From: Zeaxanthinibacter sp. PT1
GTDB taxonomy: Bacteria > Bacteroidota > Bacteroidia > Flavobacteriales > Flavobacteriaceae
Length of the DNA stretch: 64,000 nt
Assembly (NCBI RefSeq): GCF_028464225.1
Contig: NZ_JAQPCN010000002.1
Coordinates: 310,001-374,000, forward strand
Direction: 5' to 3'
Position 1 is the stretch's first letter, and every line of letters begins with the position of its first letter. The translations under genes were made by a program, and so were the position numbers. Below are positions 51,586 through 60,478 of the stretch, piece after piece. The notes under the pieces are model-generated. The model worked only from the letters and a program-made list of their open reading frames with translations, was not told the origin of the DNA and made no database searches.

Positions 51586-52275
51586 ATGAAGTTATATCTC
51601 CTGATAGCGATTCTTATTTGTAGTTTATCAACCATGGAAACTATGCAGGCACAGGATTGGGCACAACTGGACCACTTCAGGGAGGCCAATATGGATTTAG
51701 AGGCGGCAAAAGATTACGAGAACAGGGTGGTCTTTATGGGCAATTCCATCACTATTGGATGGCTGCACGCTATGCCGGAATTTTTTGAGAACAACCCCTA
51801 TATTAACCGCGGGATCGGGGGGCAGACCACTCCCCAGATGCTCGTTCGCTTCAGGCAAGATGTGATCGACCTCCAACCCAAGGTGGTCGTCATCCTGGCA
51901 GGTACCAATGATATTGCAGGTAATACGGGCCCATCCTCCCTGAAAATGATCATGGACAATATTGCCTCCATGGCCGAACTTGCACGCGCAAACAACATCG
52001 CAGTCGTTCTTTCTTCGGTGCTGCCTGCAGAAGAATACCCCTGGAAAAAAGGCATGAAGCCCAATGAAAAGATTCCTGCATTGAATACCATGATTTCAGA
52101 ATATGCCAGGGAAAATAACTTTATCTACCTGGATTATTTCCGGGCACTGGCCAACAGTGCGAATGGTATGGATAAAACGCTGGCGACAGACGGAGTTCAC
52201 CCGACGCGAGCGGGATACCAGATCATGGCTCCCTTAGCCAAATCGGCCATTAAAAAAGCACTCTCTCAAGAATAA
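51586..52275 (+). CDS. Secreted SGNH/GDSL hydrolase
   Basis: A 229-residue protein with a signal peptide (~1-22, ending SLSTMETMQAQ-like) and SGNH blocks: FMGNSITIGW (block I), GGQTTPQM (II), AGTNDIAGN (III) and DGVHPTRAG (V). It resembles platelet-activating-factor acetylhydrolase-like and rhamnogalacturonan-acetylesterase-like enzymes that remove acetyl or acyl groups. A near-consensus -7 box TATCTTTA lies about 20-30 bases upstream of the start. Confidence 0.87.
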   Translation: MKLYLLIAILICSLSTMETMQAQDWAQLDHFREANMDLEAAKDYENRVVFMGNSITIGWLHAMPEFFENNPYINRGIGGQTTPQMLVRFRQDVIDLQPKVVVILAGTNDIAGNTGPSSLKMIMDNIASMAELARANNIAVVLSSVLPAEEYPWKKGMKPNEKIPALNTMISEYARENNFIYLDYFRALANSANGMDKTLATDGVHPTRAGYQIMAPLAKSAIKKALSQE

Positions 52276-52281
52276 TAATAC

Positions 52282-53292
52282 ATGCCATATCCTGCCCTAG
52301 TATCCATATTGATGCCTTTCAAGGATACGGCAGCGTTTCTTCCTGCATGCCTGGACTCTGTAGTAGCCCAGGAATACCAGGAATGGGAATTACTCGCGGT
52401 TGATGATCATTCTTGTGATGCCTCTGCGGCCATAGTTGCAAGCTATGCGGAGAAAGATGAGCGTATACAACTTTTGCAAAACCGGGGGGAAGGAATAATA
52501 CACGCCCTCAGGACAGCCTATAGTAAATCTGAAGGATCATTAATTACCCGCATGGATTCGGATGATCTCATGCCGGCAAGCAAATTACTTTACATGCATG
52601 GCATGTTGAGCGCCAAAGGTCCAGGACACCTGGCCACGGGACTGGTTCGGTATTTTTCTTCCCGGGGGATCAGCAACGGTTACCACAAGTATGAGAAATG
52701 GCTGAACCGATTAACTGCCTCCGGATCAAATTTCGAGGAGATTTACAAGGAATGCGCCATTCCCTCCCCCTGTTGGATGGTTTTCCGACAAGACCTGGAT
52801 GCCTGTGGTGCATTTACAGAGGATCGTTACCCGGAAGACTACGACCTTACCTTCAGGTTCTACCGGGAAAAACTGATATGTATCCCCTGCGATATGGTCT
52901 TGCACCACTGGAGAGACTACGACACCCGAACTTCTAGAACAGACCCTAAATACGCCATGAATTACTTTCTGGAGATAAAGACACATTATTTCCTGGAACT
53001 AGACCATCAACAGGCACGTCCACTGGCAGTGTGGGGTGCTGGGCAAAAAGGAAAGAAAGTGGCAAGGCTGTTAAAAAAACGAGGGATTCCTTTTTACTGG
53101 TTATGTGACAACCCAAAAAAGATCGGTAAATGTATCTACGGGATCCCCCTGAAACACTACAAATATTTAAGAGAACTCGGAAACCCCCAGAGCATCATAA
53201 CTGTTGCCAATAGCAAAGCGCAATCCGAGATCCGATCTTTCTTGTCCGGATTGCAACAAGAATCCATGCGTGACTATTTCTTTTTCTGCTGA
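52282..53292 (+). CDS. Family 2 glycosyltransferase
   Basis: A 336-residue protein with the GT-A fold: VSILMPFKDTAAFLPACLDS (N-terminal nucleotide-sugar domain), LAVDDHSCD (first acidic motif), RMDSDDLM (DxD-type metal motif) and YPEDYDLTFRFYREKL near the acceptor region. The C-terminal ~100 residues (VWGAGQKGKKVARLLKKRGI) form an unusual Rossmann-like appendix. It starts 6 bases after the SGNH gene, so modification of a glycan by both is possible. Confidence 0.85.
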   Translation: MPYPALVSILMPFKDTAAFLPACLDSVVAQEYQEWELLAVDDHSCDASAAIVASYAEKDERIQLLQNRGEGIIHALRTAYSKSEGSLITRMDSDDLMPASKLLYMHGMLSAKGPGHLATGLVRYFSSRGISNGYHKYEKWLNRLTASGSNFEEIYKECAIPSPCWMVFRQDLDACGAFTEDRYPEDYDLTFRFYREKLICIPCDMVLHHWRDYDTRTSRTDPKYAMNYFLEIKTHYFLELDHQQARPLAVWGAGQKGKKVARLLKKRGIPFYWLCDNPKKIGKCIYGIPLKHYKYLRELGNPQSIITVANSKAQSEIRSFLSGLQQESMRDYFFFC

Positions 53293-53350
53293 TCCTCAGT
53301 GATAAGCTTCAACTCTTTATTCCATGCTGTTTCTCCTGTGTCAAAATTCC

Positions 53351-53358
53351 TATATTTG
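53351..53358 (+). promoter_or_regulatory. -7 box of the BatA operon
   Basis: TATATTTG, exact consensus, 17 bases before the ATG at 53376. Confidence 0.6.
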
Positions 53359-53375
53359 TCAAATCAAAATTGGGA

Positions 53376-55292
53376 ATGAGCTTTACACATCCGGTACTTC
53401 TTTGGGCTTTATTACTGCTGTTGATTCCCATAATTGTCCACCTGTTTCAACTCCGTAAATTCAGAAAAACTCCATTCACAAATGTGCGCTTCCTCAGGGA
53501 GGTCGTCACAGAATCCAGACGGAGCAAATCCCTGAAGAGATATCTTTTATTAGCCTCACGTTTGCTATTGCTGGCGTGTCTGGTCCTGGCTTTCAGCGGG
53601 CCCTTTTTATCGAATCCTGAAGCTACTAAGGCAAAAGAAACAGTAGTGTACCTCGATAATTCGTTCAGTATGCAGTCTACGGAAGACAACGGTAGCTTAC
53701 TAGAAACTGCGGTGCAGGAATTATTGGCTTCTATCCCTAAAGAGATGGAGGTTACCGTTTTCACTAATTCCGAATTTTACCGGGAAGCGAGCCCAAAAGA
53801 CCTGAACAACAGGCTGCTGGGTCTTGATTATACCCAGGACCAGTTGAGCTTGCCCCAAGTGCTACTTAAGGCACGGTCATTATACCGTGAAAAAGGCGCC
53901 GAGAAGAACCTCCTTATTATTTCTGATTTCCAGGAAAAGATGTCCGCCGGACCTTTACCAACAGATGAGATCAAGCTGCACCTGCTTCCTGTCCGGAGCT
54001 CTGCCAATAAGAACATTTCTGTGGATTCCGTGTACCTGGATGCATCCATCCCTGGAAGTCCGCAACTGACGGCAATTTTGAGCAGTGCTGATCCTATAGA
54101 AAGCATCCCTGTATCCTTATTTAACGGGGACACCTTGATTGCTAAAACAGCTGCAGCTTTTAACAACACTGGCAGTGCCAGTGTCCCTTTTAGTCTTACT
54201 CCTGGAAAAGCGATCAATGGCAGAATTGTCATTGATGATCCCAACCTGCTCTTTGACAATGATGTTTTTTTCACCATTGACGACAACAGGCGTATCAAGG
54301 TACTGGTGATCGGGGATCAGGCTGCAGATTACCTCTCCCGCATCTTTACCGACGATGAATTTGAATTGACCATCAGTTCTTCCCGGCAATTAAATTTTAG
54401 CGATATCCCGGACCAGGACCTGGTGGTATTGAATCAATTACCTGAAATAGGCAGATCCCTGGGCAACAGTATTTCCTCTTTCCACGATAGTGGCGGCAGT
54501 GTGGTAATCATACCTTCAATAGACATGGATATAGAGGATTTTAACCCCTTTCTTCAACAGTTACTCAATACCCGGATCCAGGATAAAATTACCGATGACC
54601 GTGAAATTACCACCATCCGGTTTCAGCATCCCTTACTTCTTAATTTATTTGAACGGGAGATCAGTAATTTCCAGTTCCCAGAAGTGGACGTGTTTTATCA
54701 GGTCAGGACAAGCCAGCCGGAAGTCTTAGGGCTTCAGGGAAGGCAGCCGTTCCTGATTGGGGGAGAGAGGGCATACCTGTTCACCGCCCCACTAGACCTT
54801 GATAACTCCAATTTTCAACGGTCTCCACTAATCGTACCGGTCTTCTACGCGATGGGAAAAAGAAGCCTGGCAGCGCCCGAATTATACTACACTATTGGGA
54901 AACCGGCAGAGGTAGATGTCCCGATTTCGATGTCTAAAGACCAGATTGTAAAGCTGAGCCGGGAAAAGGAAGAATTTATCCCCTTACAACAGTCTTTTGC
55001 CAAACAGACCAGGCTATTTTTTAATGATTACCCCGAGCATGCGGGTACCTACCAGGTCCTGAGCCGTGACAGTCTTATCGACGCACTGAGTTTTAATTAC
55101 CAGCGATCTGAAAATTCGCGAGATTTCCTTGATCTTGCCGTCCTTGGTAATCATCATATACCCGATAGTATTCGCAGCTATTTTGTTTCTCTTGAAAAAG
55201 CAAGGCAGGTAACCGAGCTTTGGAAATGGTTTGTTATTTTAGCATTGCTGTTTTTACTCGCTGAGATTCTCATCCAAAAATTCATTCCATGA
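53376..55292 (+). CDS. BatA-type membrane protein with von Willebrand A-like domain
   Basis: The ATG at 53376 gives 638 residues; a TTG two codons earlier is less likely. N-terminal BatA region with two membrane helices (LLWALLLLLIPIIVHLF and LLLASRLLLLACLVLAF), then a vWA-like domain with a DNSFSMQ MIDAS-type motif, a central beta-rich region, and a C-terminal membrane helix (WFVILALLFLLAEILI). Most of the protein is periplasmic. Role unknown; it heads an operon with the next three genes. Confidence 0.87.
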   Translation: MSFTHPVLLWALLLLLIPIIVHLFQLRKFRKTPFTNVRFLREVVTESRRSKSLKRYLLLASRLLLLACLVLAFSGPFLSNPEATKAKETVVYLDNSFSMQSTEDNGSLLETAVQELLASIPKEMEVTVFTNSEFYREASPKDLNNRLLGLDYTQDQLSLPQVLLKARSLYREKGAEKNLLIISDFQEKMSAGPLPTDEIKLHLLPVRSSANKNISVDSVYLDASIPGSPQLTAILSSADPIESIPVSLFNGDTLIAKTAAAFNNTGSASVPFSLTPGKAINGRIVIDDPNLLFDNDVFFTIDDNRRIKVLVIGDQAADYLSRIFTDDEFELTISSSRQLNFSDIPDQDLVVLNQLPEIGRSLGNSISSFHDSGGSVVIIPSIDMDIEDFNPFLQQLLNTRIQDKITDDREITTIRFQHPLLLNLFEREISNFQFPEVDVFYQVRTSQPEVLGLQGRQPFLIGGERAYLFTAPLDLDNSNFQRSPLIVPVFYAMGKRSLAAPELYYTIGKPAEVDVPISMSKDQIVKLSREKEEFIPLQQSFAKQTRLFFNDYPEHAGTYQVLSRDSLIDALSFNYQRSENSRDFLDLAVLGNHHIPDSIRSYFVSLEKARQVTELWKWFVILALLFLLAEILIQKFIP

Positions 55293-56551
55293 ATCTACTT
55301 CTGAAATCCGCGAAGATCATCGCGCCCTCAAATGCCCAGCTACATCTTAAAAAGCGGGACATCCTGATCAGGAATGGGAAAATTGTGCAGATCGCTGCGA
55401 ATATTGAAACAGAAAATTCCGTCAAACTAATAGAGTATAAGAACCTGCATGTATCCGCGGGCTGGTTTGACAGCAGTGTCAGTTTTGGCGAACCCGGGTA
55501 CGAAGAACGGGAGACAATAGCCAATGGGCTGAAGACAGCCGGGAAAAGTGGTTTCACTGACATCGTACTGAATCCGGACACCATGCCGGTCCCGGACAGC
55601 AGCTCCGATATCGTATTTCTCAGGAACCAGGCAAGAGGACGTGCTACGGCCTTACATCCCTTGGGTACACTCACGGTAAAAGCCGAAGGAACAGACCTGG
55701 CAGAATTGTTTGACATGAAAAATGCCGGCGCCGTCGGATTCTATGACCACAAACGAGCGATCAGCAATAGTAACCTGCTAAAAATAGCCTTACTATATGC
55801 CCGTAATTTTGGAGGTTTAGTACATTCTTTCCCACTGGATAATCAAATTGCCGGAAAAGGCATTGTGAATGAAGGAAAAATGGCGACCAGCCTCGGTCTA
55901 AAAGGGATTCCGGCCCTGGCTGAAGCGCTTCAGGTGGCGAGGGACCTTTACATCCTTGAGTATACCGGGGGTAAATTACACCTCCCTACCCTTTCAACTC
56001 CCCAGGCTGTATCACTTATACAAGAGGCTAAGAAGAAGGGCCTGGATGTAAGCTGTAGCGTGCCGATCCACAACCTGTTACTCACAGACGAGAAACTTCA
56101 GGAATTTGATAGTGAATACAAGACCCGCCCCCCACTAAGAACAGCTGCCGACGCCAAAGCATTGGTCAGAGCCGTAGAAAAGGGCACTATAGATTTTGTA
56201 ACCACAGACCATTCCCCGATGAATATCGAAGAGAAACAAGTAGAATTTGAGCAGGCCGGCTACGGTACCATCGGCTTAGAATCTGCCTTTGGCGCCCTCC
56301 AAAGGTTATTTAGCCTGGAGACTACCATTGAACTTCTGACCAAAGGTAGGGGTCGCTATGGCCTTAATACGGTAAGGATTGAAGAAGGGGAAGAAGCTAA
56401 ACTGACATTATTTGATCCTGACAAGGAATATACTTTTGATGAGGAGCATATTTTGTCTGCATCAAAAAACAGTATGTTCTTAGGGGAAAAGATGAAGGGG
56501 TATGTCTATGGTGTAATCGCCCAGGGCAAGTTTGAACTGAAGAAAAAGTAG
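55289..56551 (+). CDS. Dihydroorotase-like protein lacking the metal-binding HxH
   Basis: A 420-residue amidohydrolase-fold protein overlapping the BatA stop by 4 bases (ATGA). The DxHxH segment of true dihydroorotases (DPHVHxREPG) reads DSSVSFGEPG here: both His are Ser and the substrate Arg is Gly. The later HxxH-type ligand is also altered (KLHLPTLST), while Asp in TTDHSPM remains. A catalytically dead dihydroorotase paralog is inferred, perhaps structural or regulatory in pyrimidine or envelope metabolism. Similar sequences occur after BatA in other flavobacteria. Confidence 0.85.
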   Translation: MNLLLKSAKIIAPSNAQLHLKKRDILIRNGKIVQIAANIETENSVKLIEYKNLHVSAGWFDSSVSFGEPGYEERETIANGLKTAGKSGFTDIVLNPDTMPVPDSSSDIVFLRNQARGRATALHPLGTLTVKAEGTDLAELFDMKNAGAVGFYDHKRAISNSNLLKIALLYARNFGGLVHSFPLDNQIAGKGIVNEGKMATSLGLKGIPALAEALQVARDLYILEYTGGKLHLPTLSTPQAVSLIQEAKKKGLDVSCSVPIHNLLLTDEKLQEFDSEYKTRPPLRTAADAKALVRAVEKGTIDFVTTDHSPMNIEEKQVEFEQAGYGTIGLESAFGALQRLFSLETTIELLTKGRGRYGLNTVRIEEGEEAKLTLFDPDKEYTFDEEHILSASKNSMFLGEKMKGYVYGVIAQGKFELKKK

Positions 56552-56552
56552 C

Positions 56553-56876
56553 ATGAAAGATAGAAAACCGGGAAGAACTACAGCCATAGTCGCGTATTTC
56601 ACTATTGTAGGTTCGCTCATCGCGATGAGTATGAACAGTGAGCCTCGTCATGAATTTGCTCGTTTTCATACACGACAGGCCTTTGGCCTTCACGTGGGGT
56701 TCCTGGGCTTCTCCCTGTTTCTCAGCGTATGGTTTAATCAATATGCCTGGTATGGACTGTATATCGCCTATATCACCCTTTGGTTTTACGGTTTTATAGG
56801 AGCCTTAGGCTACCGGGAACAGTTAGTCCCTTTAGTCGGGAAATATTTTCAAAAATGGTTCAAATTTATTCCTTGA
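56553..56876 (+). CDS. DUF4870-type small membrane protein
   Basis: A 107-residue protein with about three membrane helices (TTAIVAYFTIVGSLIAMSM, FGLHVGFLGFSLFLSVWF and WYGLYIAYITLWFYGFIGAL). The EFARFHTRQAFGLH segment matches the DUF4870 family of small integral membrane proteins. It starts 1 base after the preceding gene. Function unknown. Confidence 0.75.
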   Translation: MKDRKPGRTTAIVAYFTIVGSLIAMSMNSEPRHEFARFHTRQAFGLHVGFLGFSLFLSVWFNQYAWYGLYIAYITLWFYGFIGALGYREQLVPLVGKYFQKWFKFIP

Positions 56877-56877
56877 T

Positions 56878-57546
56878 ATGACAACTGCACAACTCTCTTT
56901 AGAACACCTGATAAGGCCTTCAAACATCACGGAAGGCAAAGCCCCTGTACTGTTCCTGTTTCACGGTTACGGCAGCAACGAAGAGGACCTGTTCTCTTTC
57001 GCGGAGGAACTGCCAGAATCGTATTGCGTTATTGCAGCCCGGGCTCCCCACACCTTGCAGCCCTTTGGTTATGCCTGGTACGCAATTAACTTTGAAGCGA
57101 CTAAAGGCAAGTGGAGTGACCATGAACAGGCAAAAGCTTCAAGAGAACTGATCGTCAGGTTTATGGAAGAGGCATGTGAAACTTATCATCTCGATGAAAA
57201 CAATGTGAACCTGTTAGGGTTCAGCCAGGGCACTGTCCTCTCTTATGCTGTTGCCCTGTCTTACCCGGAAAAGATTCGCAATGTAGTGGCCTTAAGTGGG
57301 TATATCGATGAATCTGTACTGGCAGAAGGCTATGAACAGAAAGATCATTCGCAGCTGAACTTATATGTAAGTCATGGGCAGATGGACATGGTTATTCCTC
57401 CGGAATGGGCGCAAAAATCTTCAGAATTACTGGATTCAATGGGGATAACTCACACCTATGAAGAATTCCCTGTAGGGCACGGAGTGTCCCCGGCCAACTT
57501 TAAATCGTTCAGCAAATGGCTGGACGAACATACAAAAAGCACATAG
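56878..57546 (+). CDS. Alpha/beta hydrolase of the phospholipase/carboxylesterase family
   Basis: A 222-residue protein with the nucleophile elbow LGFSQGTVLSYAV, the early oxyanion segment FLFHGYGSNEEDLFSF, and acid and base of the triad in GQMDMVIPPEW and FPVGHGVSP. The family (like bacterial carboxylesterases related to acyl-protein thioesterases) hydrolyses short- to medium-chain esters. Without a signal peptide; last gene of the BatA operon (1-base gap). Confidence 0.88.
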   Translation: MTTAQLSLEHLIRPSNITEGKAPVLFLFHGYGSNEEDLFSFAEELPESYCVIAARAPHTLQPFGYAWYAINFEATKGKWSDHEQAKASRELIVRFMEEACETYHLDENNVNLLGFSQGTVLSYAVALSYPEKIRNVVALSGYIDESVLAEGYEQKDHSQLNLYVSHGQMDMVIPPEWAQKSSELLDSMGITHTYEEFPVGHGVSPANFKSFSKWLDEHTKST

Positions 57547-57582
57547 CCTATTTGCCAGAATGCCAGGTTTTCTCTTCCATGC

Positions 57583-58080
57583 CTAGTAACCGCTCTGGCT
57601 ATAAAGCAGATGGTCGATTAATGTGAAATCGACACCCATATCGTCCTTGAGTTCGTATCGGATCAGGATTTCACCCCAGAATTTACCATCTGAAAAATCG
57701 GCAATGATCCATTTGTGATTCAGTATCTTAATCTTATTGATCTTAAAATCACTTTCCATCCCCTCATATGGAATTAAGGGGTTATCACCCTTTTGTTCAT
57801 TGGTTTCCAGTAATTTATCGGCAATATAGCGTGAGGGATTATCCAGGTCCAGGTCGTCGTAATACGCCAGGGCGTCATCATTGTTCTCCAGGGAGAAATA
57901 CTGCATATCCAACACCTGCAGTTTAGTGGATTTTAAACTGTCCTTAAGAGATTCTGTTTCCTCTTCCAGGAAATCTACCCGCTCCCGGACACTGCCCAGT
58001 TGGTTGCTGCCACTTGCATAGAAATACAGGGCAATCAAGGAAGCAAAAATAAATAAGTACAAAAATATTCTCTGTTTCAT
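57583..58080 (-). CDS. Membrane-anchored protein of unknown function
   Basis: A 165-residue protein with an N-terminal membrane helix (FLYLFIFASLIALYFYA), a coiled coil (~30-55, VRERVDFLEEETESLKDSL) and a C-terminal beta-rich domain ending HLLYSQSGY. The FDLTDLDNPSRYIADKL-type stretch appears in other flavobacterial proteins next to the MBL gene, sometimes named hydrolase without support. No catalytic motif is visible. Confidence 0.7.
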   Translation of the reverse strand: MKQRIFLYLFIFASLIALYFYASGSNQLGSVRERVDFLEEETESLKDSLKSTKLQVLDMQYFSLENNDDALAYYDDLDLDNPSRYIADKLLETNEQKGDNPLIPYEGMESDFKINKIKILNHKWIIADFSDGKFWGEILIRYELKDDMGVDFTLIDHLLYSQSGY

Positions 58081-58121
58081 AAGGATCGGTAAATATTCAA
58101 TATGGTTTAAAAATTGATAAT

Positions 58122-58886
58122 TTAAAGGTCTAGAGTTAAGTTATCGTAGGCCAGGTGCACGTTTGGCGGGAGCTTTTTTTCCACCGCTTCATGAAAACCC
58201 ATATGATGACTGATATGCGTTAAGTAAGCCCGTTCAGGCTCCACCTTTTTAATAAAGTCCAGCGCCTCCTCGAGGTTGAAGTGAGAATGGTGCGCCTCTT
58301 CTCTTAACGCGTTTACTGCCAACACTTTACATCCTTTTATTTTATCTATCTCTTTATCTTCAATTGTTTTGACATCGGTCAGGTAGACAAAGTCTTTTAT
58401 CCGGTAGCCGAATACCTGCAGCCTGTTATGGTAAGCCTGTATAGGCACCACCCGGGTATCGCCAAGAAAAAATTGTTCGTCCGGTTTTACCTCGTTCACC
58501 TTGACAGCCGGGGCACCGGGGTATCGGTCACCATCGACAAAGATGTAGTCAAAGCGTTTCTGCAGTGAAGCTATGACCCGCCTATGGGCATAAATTGGGA
58601 TATCGCCCTGCCTGAAAAAAAAGGGCCGGATATCATCGATACCGGCGGTGTGGTCTGCGTGCTCATGTGTAAAAAGTATACCGTCTAAACGGTTTACCGG
58701 GTTTCGCAATAATTGCTGCCGGAAGTCCGGACCGCAGTCGATTACGTAGGTTTGCTGATCCCAGCACACGAGTACAGATACTCTTAATCTTTTATCTTTA
58801 GGATCATCACTAAGACATACCGGGTGGTTACTCCCTATAACCGGGATCCCCTGTGATGTTCCTGTGCCCAAAAATGTTATTTTCAA
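58122..58886 (-). CDS. MBL-fold metal-dependent hydrolase
   Basis: A 254-residue protein starting at TTG (58884-58886). The TTG is accepted because it gives the classic MBL start MKITFLGTGTSQGIP and no ATG precedes it. Metal ligands: HTH-type FTHEHADHTAGIDDIRPF, Asp in VYLTDVKT, and His in AHHSHFN and LTHISHHMG. It resembles PhnP-like and RNase Z-like phosphodiesterases acting on small cyclic or phosphate esters. Its minus-strand promoter is at 58905-58912. Confidence 0.88.
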   Translation of the reverse strand: MKITFLGTGTSQGIPVIGSNHPVCLSDDPKDKRLRVSVLVCWDQQTYVIDCGPDFRQQLLRNPVNRLDGILFTHEHADHTAGIDDIRPFFFRQGDIPIYAHRRVIASLQKRFDYIFVDGDRYPGAPAVKVNEVKPDEQFFLGDTRVVPIQAYHNRLQVFGYRIKDFVYLTDVKTIEDKEIDKIKGCKVLAVNALREEAHHSHFNLEEALDFIKKVEPERAYLTHISHHMGFHEAVEKKLPPNVHLAYDNLTLDL

Positions 58887-58904
58887 CCCCTTGTCTATTT
58901 ATTC

Positions 58905-58912
58905 CAAAATTA
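58905..58912 (-). promoter_or_regulatory. -7 box of the MBL hydrolase gene
   Basis: Minus-strand TAATTTTG, exact consensus, 18 bases before the TTG start; supports that start. Confidence 0.55.
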
Positions 58913-58947
58913 CAGCTAATTTATTTATCTAGATAGGCGATTCTTTT

Positions 58948-58955
58948 TAACTTTG
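58948..58955 (+). promoter_or_regulatory. -7 box of the conserved 485-residue protein gene
   Basis: TAACTTTG, exact consensus, 23 bases before the ATG at 58979. It abuts the palindrome at 58955-58967. Confidence 0.6.
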
Positions 58956-58967
58956 TTTACCGTAAAC
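58955..58967. promoter_or_regulatory. Palindrome GTTTACCGTAAAC at the promoter
   Basis: Two 6-base half-sites flank one central base, overlapping the end of the -7 box and the presumed transcription start; suited for a dimeric regulator. Confidence 0.45.
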
Positions 58968-58978
58968 CAGTATATATA

Positions 58979-60436
58979 ATGGCATCTGTCCTTAAGAAAG
59001 ATGACGCGTTCGAAAACATTCCCTCTATAAAGGCGAAGACGCTGAGAATCAACCTGAACCCCGATATCTATGGCACCTTCGCCGAGATTGGTGCGGGCCA
59101 GGAAACAGCCAGGCATTTTTTCAGGTCCGGTGGCGCCTCCGGGACCATCGCCAAAGCCATGAGTGCTTATGATAAAGCATTCAGTGATGCCATCTATGGT
59201 GTGGAGAAAGACGGCAGGTACGTCACCCAGGAGCGTTTAAAGCACATGTTGTCTCATGAAATGCAACTGATGGAAGAGCGTATCAGCCGGGACGAGCACC
59301 CGGACAGGCTTTTTTTCACCTATGCCAATACTGTTGCCACCATAGACTTTTCCAAGCGATATAAAGGCCATGGTTGGGTAGGTATCCGTTTTCAACTAGA
59401 TCCGAAACAAAAAGAATTTGACGAGATTATCCTGCACATTCGCTTTAAGCAGAATGAAGCAAGGTTACAGCAAGAAACCTTGGGTATTGTAGGAGTCAAC
59501 CTGATATACGGGGCATTCTACAAGTATCACAAACCCCGCAAACTGCTTAAATACTTATATGACCATATAGACAAGGATACCTTGGAAATAGATATGGTTA
59601 ACTTTTCCGGGCCTAGCTTTCAAGGCGTGGATAACCGCCTGATGAGCCTTCAGCTGATCAGGAACGACATGACGGATGCCGTAATGTTCGGGCCCGACGG
59701 TAATAACCTTTTACCGGCAGCAGTCTTGTATAAAAAGAACATTCTTGCACTGCGCGGTTCATTCCGACCTGTGACCAAGGTAAATTTGGACATGTTCCAG
59801 AAGTCCTACGATATTTTTATCCGGGAGCAGACCGTGGAAGAAGAAAATTCTATCGTTATTTTCGAGATCACCTTGTCCAACCTGAAGGCATCGGGTGAAA
59901 TAGACGAACGTGATTTTATGGACCGGGCAGAATTACTCTGTTCGCTGGGTCATAGTGTAATGATCTCCAAATTCCAGGAGTATTATAAACTGGTAGAATA
60001 TTTCAGCAACTACACCAAATCAAGGATCGGTCTGACCATGGGTGTCAATAACCTGATAGACATCTTTGATGAAAAGTATTACAGGCACTTAAGTGGTGGA
60101 ATCCTGGAAGCTTTCGGCAAGTTATTCTTTAAGGATCTCAAGGTATACCTCTATCCCATGAAAAACCCGGATACCGGGCAGATCATGACCAGCAATAACA
60201 TCAAGGTACACCCCAGGATGAAGGAGTTATACAAGTTCTTTAAATACAATGGGAAGGTGATGGATATCATCGACTATGATCCTGAGATCATGCATATCTT
60301 TTCCAGGGATGTCCTTAAAAAGATTATCAGTGGCCAGGATGGATGGGAAGAAATGTTACCCGAAGGTATTGCAGAGATCATTAAATCCAAGAAACTGTTT
60401 ACAAGAGAACTTGCTCCAAGAAAAGAAAAAGTCTGA
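58979..60436 (+). CDS. Conserved 485-residue protein of unknown function
   Basis: A 485-residue protein without signal peptide or membrane helix. Conserved elements include AKTLRINLNPDIYGTFAEIGA, FFRSGGASGTIAKAMSAYDK, FFTYANTVATIDFSKRYKGH and GWVGIRFQ. The family occurs in several phyla and its members carry contradictory names (TonB receptor, nicotinate-nucleotide adenylyltransferase), none supported by this sequence. Cytoplasmic, single gene with its own promoter and terminator. Confidence 0.8.
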   Translation: MASVLKKDDAFENIPSIKAKTLRINLNPDIYGTFAEIGAGQETARHFFRSGGASGTIAKAMSAYDKAFSDAIYGVEKDGRYVTQERLKHMLSHEMQLMEERISRDEHPDRLFFTYANTVATIDFSKRYKGHGWVGIRFQLDPKQKEFDEIILHIRFKQNEARLQQETLGIVGVNLIYGAFYKYHKPRKLLKYLYDHIDKDTLEIDMVNFSGPSFQGVDNRLMSLQLIRNDMTDAVMFGPDGNNLLPAAVLYKKNILALRGSFRPVTKVNLDMFQKSYDIFIREQTVEEENSIVIFEITLSNLKASGEIDERDFMDRAELLCSLGHSVMISKFQEYYKLVEYFSNYTKSRIGLTMGVNNLIDIFDEKYYRHLSGGILEAFGKLFFKDLKVYLYPMKNPDTGQIMTSNNIKVHPRMKELYKFFKYNGKVMDIIDYDPEIMHIFSRDVLKKIISGQDGWEEMLPEGIAEIIKSKKLFTRELAPRKEKV

Positions 60437-60450
60437 AACACAAAATAGAA

Positions 60451-60478
60451 AAGCCTCGCAAATGCGAGGCTTTTTTTA
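60451..60478. terminator. Intrinsic terminator between convergent genes
   Basis: AAGCCTCGCA and TGCGAGGCTT, perfect 10-bp stem with a two-base loop as written (in practice a slightly larger loop), followed by a T-run. It serves the plus-strand gene and overlaps the bcp stop. Confidence 0.9.

Noticed and set aside
53376-55292. A complete Bat (aerotolerance) operon with a MoxR ATPase
   Set aside because: Only the BatA-type protein is present; the following genes are a dihydroorotase-like protein, a small membrane protein and an esterase.
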